A stretch of DNA of 64,000 nucleotides from an uncultured Flavobacteriaceae bacterium. GTDB taxonomy: Bacteria; Bacteroidota; Bacteroidia; Flavobacteriales; Flavobacteriaceae. Within the stretch, counting starts at the first letter, position 1. Each line of letters opens with the position of its first letter. Of this stretch, positions 37,290 through 46,413 are shown in pieces. Position numbers and translations under genes: made by a program. Under the pieces are notes generated by a model. The model ran no database searches. It had not been told where the DNA came from and was given only the letters and a program-made list of their open reading frames with translations. The DNA lies in assembly GCA_947487895.1 (NCBI GenBank), contig CANKYF010000009.1:115022-179021 (forward strand), given 5' to 3'.

Positions 37290-37496
37290 ATGAATAAATA
37301 TGAAAGAAGGTTAAAAGGTTTTTACAAATATAAAAAACGATTGAGAAACTATAGTTCTAGAGGAGCAAACTATTACATACTAAAAACTACTGGTAAACCT
37401 TGCAGTTGCTACATGTGCAGCCCTAAAAAAAATGAAGATAAAGCAAAATATCAAGAAAAATTAAATAAAGCACATCATTCTATTAGGCTTTATTAA
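37290..37496 (+). CDS. Small basic Cys-rich hypothetical protein
   Basis: This 68-residue protein is strongly basic and carries a CSCYMCSPKK motif (three Cys, C-x-C-x-x-C) that could bind zinc or iron. Short proteins with a PCSCxxC core occur widely next to redox or translation genes, and I do not know their function. It has a plausible ATG with an upstream run of A residues and stands alone between SelO and the second msrA gene. Confidence 0.6.
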   Translation: MNKYERRLKGFYKYKKRLRNYSSRGANYYILKTTGKPCSCYMCSPKKNEDKAKYQEKLNKAHHSIRLY

Positions 37497-37573
37497 TAAG
37501 TGTTGAATTTTAAATATTATGAGATGTCTCACTTATGTTCGACATGACACTTGGCTTTTAATTTTAATTTCAC

Positions 37574-38086
37574 ATGAAACAAAAAATAGCAATGGGAGGC
37601 GGTTGCCATTGGTGCACCGAAGCAGTTTTTCAATCTTTAATAGGGGTCTCAAAAGTAGAACAAGGCTTTGTGGCTTCAATTGATGAGAATAGTGGGTTTT
37701 CTGAAGCTGTTATTGTTCATTTTGATGATACTCAAATTTCATTATCAACACTTATTGAAATTCATTTACATACACACAAAAGTACATCAAATCATTCTAT
37801 GAGAACTAAATATCGTTCTGCTGTTTATACGTATTCAAAGGAGCAAGAAGAAAAAGTAGGGTCTCACTTAGAATTATTGAAATCTCAATTTCAAGATCAA
37901 CTTGTTACTCAGGTATTGCCTTTTGGTAAGTTCAAGCCTTCACGAGAACAAATTCAAAATTACTATTATGATAATCCTAAAAAACCTTTTTGTGAAAGTT
38001 TTATCAATCCAAAACTACAAACCTTATTAAGTAAGTTTAAAAAACATACAGATTTAGATAAATTAAAGCATTTAAAAAATGAATAG
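37574..38086 (+). CDS. Second, divergent MsrA-family protein
   Basis: The 170-residue protein keeps the MsrA core [18 protein letters not shown] (C11, C14) but has His instead of Phe in the usual GCFWC, and its middle ([20 protein letters not shown]) differs from the canonical HDPTTLNRQGNDxGTQYRS. The catalytic Cys11 and neighbouring Glu are kept, so it may be an active reductase with changed specificity. It overlaps the alpha/beta-hydrolase-OsmC gene by 8 bp. Confidence 0.85.
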   Translation: MKQKIAMGGGCHWCTEAVFQSLIGVSKVEQGFVASIDENSGFSEAVIVHFDDTQISLSTLIEIHLHTHKSTSNHSMRTKYRSAVYTYSKEQEEKVGSHLELLKSQFQDQLVTQVLPFGKFKPSREQIQNYYYDNPKKPFCESFINPKLQTLLSKFKKHTDLDKLKHLKNE

Positions 38087-39302
38087 TCAAAGATTAAGTA
38101 TTCAGAATAAAAAAGGACATAAATTACAAGCGTTTTTAGAGTTGCCAGCAAATCAGAAACCAAATAATTATGCGGTTTTTGCACATTGTTTTACCTGTTC
38201 TAGTTCTTTGAGTGCAGTTAAAAATATAAGTAGAGCATTAACAACTCATGGTTTTGGGGTAGTAAGATTTGACTTTACAGGTTTGGGACGAAGTGAAGGT
38301 GAATTTGCAGAAAGTCATTTTTCAGCCAATGTTCAAGATTTAATTTCTGTGAATAGTTATTTAGAGGAAAATTACAAAGCCCCATCCCTTTTAGTTGGCC
38401 ATTCTCTTGGTGGTGCGGCTGTTTTGGTAGCAGCATCGCAATTAGAAAATATAAAGGCGGTGGCTACTGTTGGCGCTCCTGCTTCAGTGAGTCATGTGAA
38501 ACATTTGTTTTCTCATGGTATAGAAGAAGTAAAACAAAAAGGCAAGGTTGAGGTAAACATTGGAGGAAGACCATTTAAAATTGATGAAGATTTTGTAAAC
38601 GATTTTGATAAAACAGATCTACAAAAAACGGTTGAAAATTTACGAAAACCGTTATTGATTATGCATGCACCTTTTGATAGGATAGTTGGTATTGAAAATG
38701 CTCAAAAACTATATCATTATGCGCGTCATCCAAAGAGTTTTATAAGTTTAGATGGTGCAGACCACTTATTAATGAATGAAGAAGATAGTAATTATGTAGG
38801 AGATATTATAGGTAGTTGGGTAAAGCGCTATTTTCCAAATAAAGAAATTGAAGAACTAGATACTAATGGCGAGCAAGTAGTAGGACATTTAAATATTGTT
38901 GAAAATAATTTTACCACTTCAATACAAACTAAAAAGCATAGTCTTATTGCAGATGAACCAAAATCTGTTGGAGGTGATGATTTTGGACCTTCACCTTATG
39001 AATTGCTAAATGCGGGTCTAATAGCTTGTACAGTAATGACACTTAAAATGTATGCTGAACGTAAACAATGGGATTTAAAAGAAGTATTTGTTTATACCAG
39101 TCATTCAAAAAAGCACAGTGATGATTTTAACTTGCAAACTGATAAACCTACCTATTTAGATTTTATAGAAAAGAAGATCAAGCTAGTAGGTGATTTAGAT
39201 GATACACAAAGAGAAAGACTTAAAGAAATAGCTTCAAGATGTCCTGTACATAAAACCTTAACTAATGAGGTTATATTTGAAACTTCTCTAATTGAAGATT
39301 AA
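38079..39302 (+). CDS. Alpha/beta hydrolase fused to OsmC-like peroxidase domain
   Basis: This 407-residue fusion has a serine hydrolase domain (about 1-265: [19 protein letters not shown], nucleophile S109 in [19 protein letters not shown] and GADHLLMN for the Asp/His). An OsmC/Ohr-like domain follows (about 270-407: [32 protein letters not shown] and SRCPVHKTL with the two redox cysteines). OsmC domains reduce organic hydroperoxides; the hydrolase may release acyl hydroperoxides. The fusion occurs in several bacteria. It ends the thiol-redox run of this region. Confidence 0.9.
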   Translation: MNSQRLSIQNKKGHKLQAFLELPANQKPNNYAVFAHCFTCSSSLSAVKNISRALTTHGFGVVRFDFTGLGRSEGEFAESHFSANVQDLISVNSYLEENYKAPSLLVGHSLGGAAVLVAASQLENIKAVATVGAPASVSHVKHLFSHGIEEVKQKGKVEVNIGGRPFKIDEDFVNDFDKTDLQKTVENLRKPLLIMHAPFDRIVGIENAQKLYHYARHPKSFISLDGADHLLMNEEDSNYVGDIIGSWVKRYFPNKEIEELDTNGEQVVGHLNIVENNFTTSIQTKKHSLIADEPKSVGGDDFGPSPYELLNAGLIACTVMTLKMYAERKQWDLKEVFVYTSHSKKHSDDFNLQTDKPTYLDFIEKKIKLVGDLDDTQRERLKEIASRCPVHKTLTNEVIFETSLIED

Positions 39303-39342
39303 AAATTACGTATTTTTATACTAGCTAATTAATCCAATTGAA

Positions 39343-42300
39343 ATGCAAATTTATTTTAAGCGTGTATTAGCACTTATAAGTATAATACTTATAAGTGCTT
39401 GTGCAACTTACCAACCTCAATATAACGTACAGTCTATTTCTGGCAATGTTCAAGAAGACGCCATTGTACATTCCTTTTATCTTATAGGGGATGCGGGGAA
39501 TTCAGCTATAGGAACTAAATCTGATGCTTTAATAGCTTTAGAGCAAACATTAAAAGAAGCTTCAAAACAGAGTACTGCTTTGTTTTTAGGAGATAATATT
39601 TATCCTAAAGGAATGCCTGCTAAAAGTGAAGAGGGTAGAGCATTTGCAGAACATCAGCTTAATGTACAAACGGAAATTGTAAAAGATTTTAAAGGCGATG
39701 CTATTTTTATTCCTGGGAATCATGATTGGTATAGTAGCGGGTTAAAAGGTTTAAAACGACAAGAAAAATATATTGAAGACAGACTTGGTAAAAACACATT
39801 TTTACCGGAAAATGGGTGTCCTATAGAAAAAGTAGAAATTTCAGAAGATGTGGTGTTAATAATTATAGATTCTGAATGGTACATTACCAATTGGGATAAG
39901 CACCCAACCATAAACGACGATTGCGAAATAAAAACGCGTTTTAAGTTCTTTGAAGAATTAGAAGGTATAATTAAAAAAGCCAGAGGAAAAACAACGGTGA
40001 TAGCAATGCATCATCCTATGTTTACCAATGGACCACATGGAGGTGAATATTCTTTTGGTGATCACATGAAGCCTTTACCAGTTTTGGGAACCCTTAAAAA
40101 TGTGTTGAGAGAGACCACAGGAGTATCTCCTGCAGATTTACAACATAAAATGTACAGCACGTTTAAAAAACGAGTGGTGACCTTAGCACAAGAAAATGAG
40201 AAAGTAGTTTTTGTATCAGGTCATGAACACAGTTTACAGTATCTGGTACAAGATAATTTGCCGCAAATAGTGAGTGGTGCAGGTTCAAAATCTACGGCTA
40301 CCAGAAACCTAGAGGACGCGTTTTCGTCTAGTGCTTCGGGATATGCCAGATTAGATATTTTAAAAGACGGCTCGTCTTATGTGCGTTTCTTTTCATCAAA
40401 AGATGATGAATTAATTTTTCAGGCTCAGGTCTTTTCCGAAGATAAAAAAGAAGAAATAACGAATTATGGTAATGACTTTCCTAGTGAAATGCAGGCATCT
40501 GTGTATTCAGAAAAAGAAGTGTCTAAAGGTAAATTTCACAAAGCTATTTGGGGAGAGCGCTACAGAAAATACTATGGTACTAAAGTAAAAGCGCCCACAG
40601 TAAATTTAGATACGTTATTTGGCGGTTTAAAACCCTTTAGAAAAGGAGGAGGACATCAATCTAAATCATTACATTTAATAAATGATGCTGGTAAACGCTA
40701 CGTAATGCGTGCTATTAGAAAAAGTGCGGTTGTCTATCTGCAAGCCATGGCATTTAAAGATCAATATATAGAAGGACATTTTGATGATACGGTAACTGAA
40801 CGTTTGTTATTAGATTTTTATACGGGCTCTCATCCTTATGCTCCGTTTGTGACTGGTAAATTATCAGATGCAGTCAATTTATTTCATACCAATCCTGTTT
40901 TATATTATATTCCTAAACAAAATGCATTAGGACAATTCAATACTAATTTTGGGGATGAATTGTATATGATTGAAGAACATGTGTCTGGTGGTCATGGCAA
41001 TTTGGAAAGCTTCGGGAATTCAAATAACATTGAAAGTACTGATGATTTAATGAAGCACTTGAGAAAGGACGAAAAATACCGTGTTGATGAAGCCACTTTT
41101 TTAAGAGCGCGTTTGTTTGATATGGTGATTGGTGACTGGGATAGACATACAGACCAATGGCGCTGGGCAGAGTTTAAAGAAAACGGTAAGGTTATTTATA
41201 AACCAATACCAAGAGATAGAGATCAGGCTTTTTCCATTATGGGAGATGGAGCATTGATGAAATTTGCTACTAGAATCATTCCTCCTCTAAAATTAATGGA
41301 AGGATTTAATGACGATGTTAGAAATATAAAAGGCTTTAATTTTAGTCCGTTTTCATTAGATATGATGTTACTTAATCAAACGTCTAAAAAACAATGGGAA
41401 ACACAAGTAGCATTCATTCAAAAAAACTTGACGGATGGTGTTATTGATACTGCTTTTAAAGATTTTCCAGAAGAAGTTCAAACAGAAACTATCAATGAAA
41501 TTAAACGTATTTTAAAAGAACGTTTGAAGAACCTTCCTAGAATAGCGGATGATTATTATAAGGTTTTAAATAAAAATGTACTTGTTAAGGGGACTGATAA
41601 AGATGATTTATTTGAAATTGAACGCATGCCCAACGGAAATACAAAAATTTCAGGCTATCGAATTAAAAAAGAGGAAAAAGGAATGCGTTTTTATGAAAAG
41701 ACATTCAACCGAAATGAAACTAAAGAAGTATGGATTTATGGTTTAGATGATGAAGATACTTTTAAAGTTTTTGGAGAAGGGGATAATCTCATTAAAATTA
41801 GATTGATTGGTGGTCAAAACAAAGACACTTACACACTTGAAAATGGTAAACGCGTAAAATTCTATGATTATAAATCTAAGAAAAGTAATATCACTACTAA
41901 TGAAGGATGTAAAAAGCTAACGGATGATTATGAAACCAATGTATATGATTATTCTAAACCTAAAAATAACACCAATCAATTTGTGCCAACTTTAGGTGCA
42001 AATCCAGATGATGGTTTTAAAATAGGGTTTGTAAATACTTATACAACTTATGGTTTTGAACGTAATCCGTTTACCGCACAGCATACAGTGTCTGGAGCCT
42101 ATTATTTTGCAACCAACGGATTTGAACTAGGATATAATGCCGAATTTGCCAATATAATAGGGAACTGGAATTTAGCTATAGATACCAGATTTACAAGTCC
42201 TAACTATGCTATTAACTTTTTTGGTTATGGGAATAGTACACCAAATCCTGAAGCAGATGAAAATGATGGTTTAGATGTAGATTTAGACTATAATCGCGTT

Positions 42301-43044
42301 AAATTACAAACGTTAAGATTTGAACCTGCCCTTATTTGGCGAGGTGATTTAGGAGCTAGTTTTAAAGTTGGATTGAAATACGAATCTATTGAAATAGAAG
42401 AAACGCAAGACAGATTCATTAATCAGTTTTACAATATTAGTGATGAAGATATAGAAAATGATTTTCTGGGAGCTGAAATTGTGTATCAATATGAGAATAG
42501 TGATAATGCGGCTTTCCCAACCATGGGAATGAAATTCGCATTAAGTGCAGGGTATGTAAATAATTTAAAAGCGTCTGATGGTTTTGGATATATCATCCCT
42601 GAATTGAGTTTTGATTATAAACTCATTCATAGTGGGCAGTTAGTTTTGGCAACAAAATCTAGAGGACATTTTAATTTAGGTGAGGAATTCCAATTTTATC
42701 AGGCAGCAAATATTGGAGCTAAAACAGGATTACGAGGCTATAGAAATGAACGTTTTACAGGAAAGTCGGCGTTTTCGCAAAGTACAGATATACGTTTAAA
42801 TTTAAGAAAAATAAAAACAGGCTTGTTGCCATTAAATATTGGGGTTTATGGCGGTTTTGATATTGGGAAAGTTTGGGTTGACGATGATCTACTTATAGAT
42901 ACTTCTCACAATTCAGACGACTGGAATACCTCTATTGGTGGCGGGGTATTTGCCAATTTAGCGAATATAACTACGCTTAATGTATCTGCTTTTAATAGTG
43001 ACGACGGTTTGCGTTTTGCGTTTAGGGTTGGTTTTGGGTTTTGA
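39343..43044 (+). CDS. Lipoprotein: metallophosphoesterase, kinase-like module and C-terminal beta-barrel
   Basis: This 1233-residue envelope protein has a lipobox LISAC (Cys20). Residues 45-380 are a calcineurin-type phosphoesterase (LIGDAGN, FLGDNIY, PGNHDW at 124-129, AMHHP, SGHEHS). Residues about 430-720 look like a Fam20/HipA/PI3K-type kinase core: RAIRK at 456-460 may hold the ATP lysine, DMVIGDWDRH at 593-602 resembles the catalytic loop, and PRDRDQAF at 623-630 the metal-binding part. Residues about 880-1233 are alternating strands ending in RFAFRVGFGF, an outer-membrane beta-barrel. Outer-membrane placement is inferred. The phosphoesterase and barrel are clear; the kinase likeness is by motif only. 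Confidence 0.75.
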   Translation: MQIYFKRVLALISIILISACATYQPQYNVQSISGNVQEDAIVHSFYLIGDAGNSAIGTKSDALIALEQTLKEASKQSTALFLGDNIYPKGMPAKSEEGRAFAEHQLNVQTEIVKDFKGDAIFIPGNHDWYSSGLKGLKRQEKYIEDRLGKNTFLPENGCPIEKVEISEDVVLIIIDSEWYITNWDKHPTINDDCEIKTRFKFFEELEGIIKKARGKTTVIAMHHPMFTNGPHGGEYSFGDHMKPLPVLGTLKNVLRETTGVSPADLQHKMYSTFKKRVVTLAQENEKVVFVSGHEHSLQYLVQDNLPQIVSGAGSKSTATRNLEDAFSSSASGYARLDILKDGSSYVRFFSSKDDELIFQAQVFSEDKKEEITNYGNDFPSEMQASVYSEKEVSKGKFHKAIWGERYRKYYGTKVKAPTVNLDTLFGGLKPFRKGGGHQSKSLHLINDAGKRYVMRAIRKSAVVYLQAMAFKDQYIEGHFDDTVTERLLLDFYTGSHPYAPFVTGKLSDAVNLFHTNPVLYYIPKQNALGQFNTNFGDELYMIEEHVSGGHGNLESFGNSNNIESTDDLMKHLRKDEKYRVDEATFLRARLFDMVIGDWDRHTDQWRWAEFKENGKVIYKPIPRDRDQAFSIMGDGALMKFATRIIPPLKLMEGFNDDVRNIKGFNFSPFSLDMMLLNQTSKKQWETQVAFIQKNLTDGVIDTAFKDFPEEVQTETINEIKRILKERLKNLPRIADDYYKVLNKNVLVKGTDKDDLFEIERMPNGNTKISGYRIKKEEKGMRFYEKTFNRNETKEVWIYGLDDEDTFKVFGEGDNLIKIRLIGGQNKDTYTLENGKRVKFYDYKSKKSNITTNEGCKKLTDDYETNVYDYSKPKNNTNQFVPTLGANPDDGFKIGFVNTYTTYGFERNPFTAQHTVSGAYYFATNGFELGYNAEFANIIGNWNLAIDTRFTSPNYAINFFGYGNSTPNPEADENDGLDVDLDYNRVKLQTLRFEPALIWRGDLGASFKVGLKYESIEIEETQDRFINQFYNISDEDIENDFLGAEIVYQYENSDNAAFPTMGMKFALSAGYVNNLKASDGFGYIIPELSFDYKLIHSGQLVLATKSRGHFNLGEEFQFYQAANIGAKTGLRGYRNERFTGKSAFSQSTDIRLNLRKIKTGLLPLNIGVYGGFDIGKVWVDDDLLIDTSHNSDDWNTSIGGGVFANLANITTLNVSAFNSDDGLRFAFRVGFGF

Positions 43045-43048
43045 TATT

Positions 43049-43123
43049 GTCATTCAGAGCGTAGCGAAGAATCTCTTCTCTTATTATCAAAAGATTCTTC
43101 AGTCGTTCCTCCTTCTGAATGAC
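43049..43123. repeat. REP-like palindromic element between genes
   Basis: Arms GTCATTCAGA and TCTGAATGAC form a perfect 10-bp stem, with inner GAAGAATCT and AGATTCTTC also pairing. It lies in the gap after the phosphoesterase gene. Related elements with the GTCATTCAGA arm lie inside mvaD (47388) and, diverged, inside the gene at 53285-54880. Confidence 0.8.
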
Positions 43124-43177
43124 ACTACTGTAATTTCAACCGCATTTTCCCGTCTATTTTAATATAAAAAATAAAGA

Positions 43178-43486
43178 ATGAGTAGTTTTAAAGATATAGT
43201 AAATTCAGAAAAAGTAGTGTTAGTTGATTTTTTTGGTACATGGTGTGGACCATGTCAAGCACTAATGCCTATTCTGAAAGACGTAAAAGATACCCTAGGT
43301 GACGCTGCGAAAATTGTGAAAATAGATATAGATAAAAACAATGAATTAGCAGTGAAATATCAAGTAAGAAGTGTACCTACTATGATTCTATTTGTAGACG
43401 GTGAACCCAAATGGAGGCAATCTGGTGTGCTTCAAAAAAATGATATTCTTCATGTTATTGAAACACATGGAGGTATTACGGTTTAG
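43178..43486 (+). CDS. Thioredoxin
   Basis: This is a 102-residue thioredoxin with WCGPC (about residues 21-25) in VLVDFFGTWCGPCQALMP and the cis-proline loop SVPTMILFVDG. Length and lack of a signal peptide fit cytoplasmic TrxA. The stop codon overlaps by 4 bp the stop of the convergent lipoprotein gene. It may serve as electron donor to the Msr enzymes encoded 9 kb upstream. Confidence 0.92.
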   Translation: MSSFKDIVNSEKVVLVDFFGTWCGPCQALMPILKDVKDTLGDAAKIVKIDIDKNNELAVKYQVRSVPTMILFVDGEPKWRQSGVLQKNDILHVIETHGGITV

Positions 43487-44340
43487 TCTATTTTAAGTTC
43501 GTAAAGGTTACCGCCACTAATACCTTGGTATTCATCGGTAATATATAAAGTGCTGTCGTTTTTAAAACAGATACTTTCTTTTTGTGTGGTTGAATTAAAT
43601 TTGTATTGTTTTACTTCAGATTTGAAGAAAAAAGTATTTTTAAATTTAGAAAATACTAGAACCCCTTTTTCTGTTAGTAATACTAGCTTGTTTTTAGATT
43701 TATTTATGTCTGCTGAAGTTACCCAACAACCTTTTTCCTCACAAGTGCTAAACGAGTTTAAGTATTTGGCTTTGTAATCTCCCTTCTTTGTGGGTAAACT
43801 ATATAAATTTGTTTTTCCGTGATCTTTAGGAGATCTGCTTTTTGTGAAAAGGTATAAACTGTCGTTATAAGCAATAAATGCTTCGCAATCAAAGTGTCTT
43901 TTGTTTTTTTTAGGTGGAAATTTTTTTTGATCTGGGTAAGAAAATGAAATTATCTTAGGTGTCACCTCTTCTTTTGAATCCAAATCATTTTTTGCAATTT
44001 TAAGTATAGATAAGTTCTTGCTATCGTTATCATTATTCCCAAAATTGCCAATATATAAATTACCCTTTTCGTCAGTTGTTACATCTTCCCAGTCCCTGTT
44101 TTTGGCTTTAACTTTAATTTGTTTTATGATATCTCCTTTGTTGTTAACACCATAAAGAATAGGTTTGTTACCGCCATCATTAATCATCCATAATATTTCT
44201 GAATCTTGAGTTTTTTCAATGCCTGAAGCTTCTTTAAGTGTTAAAGGTAAGTCTGAGATAATTGTTAGGCCAGAGTCCGTTTGGGATTTACAGCTAAGAA
44301 TTACTAATAAGAATAATATGGCTAAAACTTTAGAAGTCAT
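43483..44340 (-). CDS. Beta-propeller-like lipoprotein of unknown function
   Basis: The 285-residue protein has a lipoprotein signal (MTSKVLAILFLLVILSC). Repeated strand motifs (EASGIEKTQDSEILWMINDG, DWEDVTTDEKGNLYIGNFG, ESICFKNDSTLYITDEYQG) suggest a beta-propeller like SdiA-regulated proteins. No catalytic motif is seen. It is monocistronic and divergent from the flavoprotein gene 39 bp away. Function unknown. Confidence 0.65.
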   Translation of the reverse strand: MTSKVLAILFLLVILSCKSQTDSGLTIISDLPLTLKEASGIEKTQDSEILWMINDGGNKPILYGVNNKGDIIKQIKVKAKNRDWEDVTTDEKGNLYIGNFGNNDNDSKNLSILKIAKNDLDSKEEVTPKIISFSYPDQKKFPPKKNKRHFDCEAFIAYNDSLYLFTKSRSPKDHGKTNLYSLPTKKGDYKAKYLNSFSTCEEKGCWVTSADINKSKNKLVLLTEKGVLVFSKFKNTFFFKSEVKQYKFNSTTQKESICFKNDSTLYITDEYQGISGGNLYELKID

Positions 44341-44379
44341 ACAGTTTTTAATGCTAAATTTACACCGATTTTTTTATTT

Positions 44380-45588
44380 ATGAATCAATTTGATGTTATT
44401 ATAATAGGCGGTGGAGCAGCAGGTTTTTTTGCAGCTATAAACATTGCTGAAATACACCCTAATTTAAAGGTGGCTATTCTAGAAAAAGCAAAAGAAGGTT
44501 TGCAAAAAGTAAAGGTGTCTGGTGGTGGACGTTGTAATGTGACACATGCAGAATTTATTCCGCAAGAGTTGGTTCACAATTACCCAAGAGGAAAAAAAGA
44601 ATTGCTAGGACCTTTCCATCAATTCATGACAGGAGACACTATTGAATGGTTTGAAAACCGAGGCGTAGAACTAAAAATTGAAGAAGACGGGCGTATGTTT
44701 CCTGTTACTAATACTTCGCAAACCATTATAGATTGTTTTTTAAATGAAGCTAAAAAACATGAGGTGACTATAGTTTATAGTTCTGTGGTACAGTCTATAA
44801 ATAAAGTAGATAATTACTGGAAATTAGAAACTAACAATGGAGATTTTCAGTCTGAAAAAATTGTAGTAGCTACAGGAAGTAGTACTAAAATGTGGCAAGT
44901 TTTAGAACAACTAGGTCATAAGCTTGTGAAGCCTGTACCTTCTTTATTCACCTTTAATGTAAAAGATAGGCGGATTAAAAACATTCCAGGTGTGGTAGCT
45001 CAAGATGTTGAGGTTAAAGTTCTGGGAACTAATTTAGAATCACATGGTCCTTTACTAATAACCCACGTAGGTTTTAGTGCACCAGCCATTTTAAAATTAT
45101 CTGCATTTGGAGCTATTGAGTTAGCGAAAAAAGATTATAAATTTCAAATTCAAATCAATTTTATAAAGCAAGATTTTAAATTATGTTTAGATGATTTAAA
45201 AGCTTTAAAACAAGATTGGGCTAAAAAAACAGTATTTAAGTTTGCTCAGTTTGGTTTGCCCAAACGCTTATGGCAACAGTTGGTTTTAGCTTCTCAAATA
45301 AGTGAAAATTCAACTTGGGCAGATATAAATAAAAATCAATTAGAAGCCTTGGCATCTCAACTCACCAAAGCTGTTTTTGGTGTAGATGGAAAAAGTACGT
45401 TTAAAGAAGAATTTGTAACTGCTGGAGGTATAGATTTAAAAGAAATCAACTTCAAAACCTTTGAAAGTAAACTACATGAAAATCTGTATTTTGCAGGTGA
45501 GGTTTTAAATATTGATGCTATTACTGGCGGATTTAATTTTCAAAATGCCTGGACAGGGGCTTATATTGTAGCTAGAAATATTAATTAA
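44380..45588 (+). CDS. HI0933/BaiN-like FAD-dependent oxidoreductase
   Basis: This 402-residue flavoprotein has the N-terminal dinucleotide motif IIIGGGAAGFFAAINIAE. The hallmark VSGGGRCNVTHAE and the C-terminal TAGGIDLKEINFKT, LYFAGEVLNIDAITGGFNF are those of the HI0933 family (flavin-dependent, sometimes annotated as aminoacetone or bile-acid related). The true substrate is unknown. It is followed by the palindromic repeat region containing the DUF559 gene. Confidence 0.87.
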   Translation: MNQFDVIIIGGGAAGFFAAINIAEIHPNLKVAILEKAKEGLQKVKVSGGGRCNVTHAEFIPQELVHNYPRGKKELLGPFHQFMTGDTIEWFENRGVELKIEEDGRMFPVTNTSQTIIDCFLNEAKKHEVTIVYSSVVQSINKVDNYWKLETNNGDFQSEKIVVATGSSTKMWQVLEQLGHKLVKPVPSLFTFNVKDRRIKNIPGVVAQDVEVKVLGTNLESHGPLLITHVGFSAPAILKLSAFGAIELAKKDYKFQIQINFIKQDFKLCLDDLKALKQDWAKKTVFKFAQFGLPKRLWQQLVLASQISENSTWADINKNQLEALASQLTKAVFGVDGKSTFKEEFVTAGGIDLKEINFKTFESKLHENLYFAGEVLNIDAITGGFNFQNAWTGAYIVARNIN

Positions 45589-45609
45589 AAAATATCAAAA
45601 TAAAGTGAA

Positions 45610-45723
45610 TGAGTGTCCCCTCTAATAAGAGGGGAGTCAGGGGTGTGTTATTTTTAGTTGAAGATTATAACGTTTCACACCTCCCTTACTCCCTCGTTAT
45701 TAGGAGGGAAACTGTTGCGTTTT
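45610..45723. repeat. Palindromic repeat unit without a gene (DUF559-associated)
   Basis: The left part (45610-45650, GTGTCCCCTCTAATAAGAGG then GGAGTCAGGGGTGTGTTA) and the right part (45676-45723, CACACCTCCCTTACTCCCTC then GTTATTAGGAGGGAAACTG) are approximate reverse complements separated by about 25 bp. Each part has its own inner hairpin. The same left part recurs at 45802 and 46300, and the right part at 46229 and 46355. Confidence 0.8.
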
Positions 45724-45801
45724 AAATAAGGTGATTTAATTTATAAATTACTTTCTAAGTGTTTATGTTTAAAATAAAATATCCATATAAATTGAAGAGT
45801 A

Positions 45802-46274
45802 TGAGTGTCTCCTCTAATAAGAGGAGAGTCAGAGGTGTGTTATTAAATTAGAAACAATGAAAATCCATTATAATCCAAAGCTAAAAGAACTTGCAAGACA
45901 GTTAAGAAATAACTCAACCAAGTCAGAAATAAAACTTTGGACTTATTTGAGAAGACATCAAATGCATGGTTACGATTTTCATAGACAAAAGCCTATTGAT
46001 GAATATATTGTGGATTTCTTTTGCAATAGACTTCAATTAGCAATTGAATGTGATGGCTATTCTCATGAACTTTTAGAAGTTTATGAGAAAGACGTTAAGA
46101 AAACCAAACGATTAAATGATTTAGAAATAAGAGTGCTACGTTTTTCGGATTATCAAATTATGAATGACATTGATAATGTACTTAGAACTATTGAAGATTA
46201 TATTTTTAAATTTGAGGAAAATGGTTTTACACCTCCCTTAATCCCTCCTTGTTAGGAGGGAAACTGTTACGTTT
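45802..46274. mobile_element. Candidate mobile unit: palindromic arms enclosing a DUF559 gene
   Basis: The left arm at 45802-45843 and the right arm at 46229-46274 are the same two halves found together without a gene at 45610-45723. Here a 132-codon endonuclease-like gene fills the loop, and the end of its coding sequence lies inside the right arm. That a gene occupies the loop of a repeat that also occurs empty next door suggests a mobile unit with autonomous and non-autonomous forms. No target-site duplication was identified. Confidence 0.55.
45857..46255 (+). CDS. DUF559 family endonuclease-like protein
   Basis: This 132-residue protein has the DUF559 pattern: LARQLRNNSTKSEIKLWTYL, a Vsr-like PD-(D/E)xK core in IDEYIVDFFCNRLQLAIECD (Asp of VDF, Glu and Asp of ECD) and GYSHE. 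DUF559 proteins are related to very-short-patch repair endonucleases and are often found with repeats in Bacteroidota genomes. The final residues (FTPPLIPPC) are encoded by the repeat arm itself. Its role in spreading that repeat is inferred. Confidence 0.82.
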   Translation: MKIHYNPKLKELARQLRNNSTKSEIKLWTYLRRHQMHGYDFHRQKPIDEYIVDFFCNRLQLAIECDGYSHELLEVYEKDVKKTKRLNDLEIRVLRFSDYQIMNDIDNVLRTIEDYIFKFEENGFTPPLIPPC

Positions 46275-46299
46275 AAAAGTAAAGATGAGTTAATTAGTA

Positions 46300-46400
46300 T
46301 GAGTGTCCCCTCTAAAAAAGAGGGGAGTCAGGGGTGTGTTATTTTAGTTTAAGACACATCTACCTTACCCATTCTTTGTTAGGAGGAAAGCTGTAATGTG
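46300..46400. repeat. Third copy of the DUF559-associated palindrome, degraded right arm
   Basis: The left arm at 46300-46341 is nearly identical to the copy at 45610. The right arm at about 46355-46400 (CATCTACCTTACCC, TTTGTTAGGAGGAAAGCTG) has several substitutions. It lies between the DUF559 gene and the DUF1697 gene. Confidence 0.7.
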
Positions 46401-46413
46401 AAAAAAAAGAAAA

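Noticed and set aside
45610..46341. CRISPR-like array from three copies of a roughly 40-bp repeat
   Set aside because: Spacing is irregular, the repeats are palindromic arms paired with a second repeat type, and a DUF559 gene lies between copies; no cas genes.
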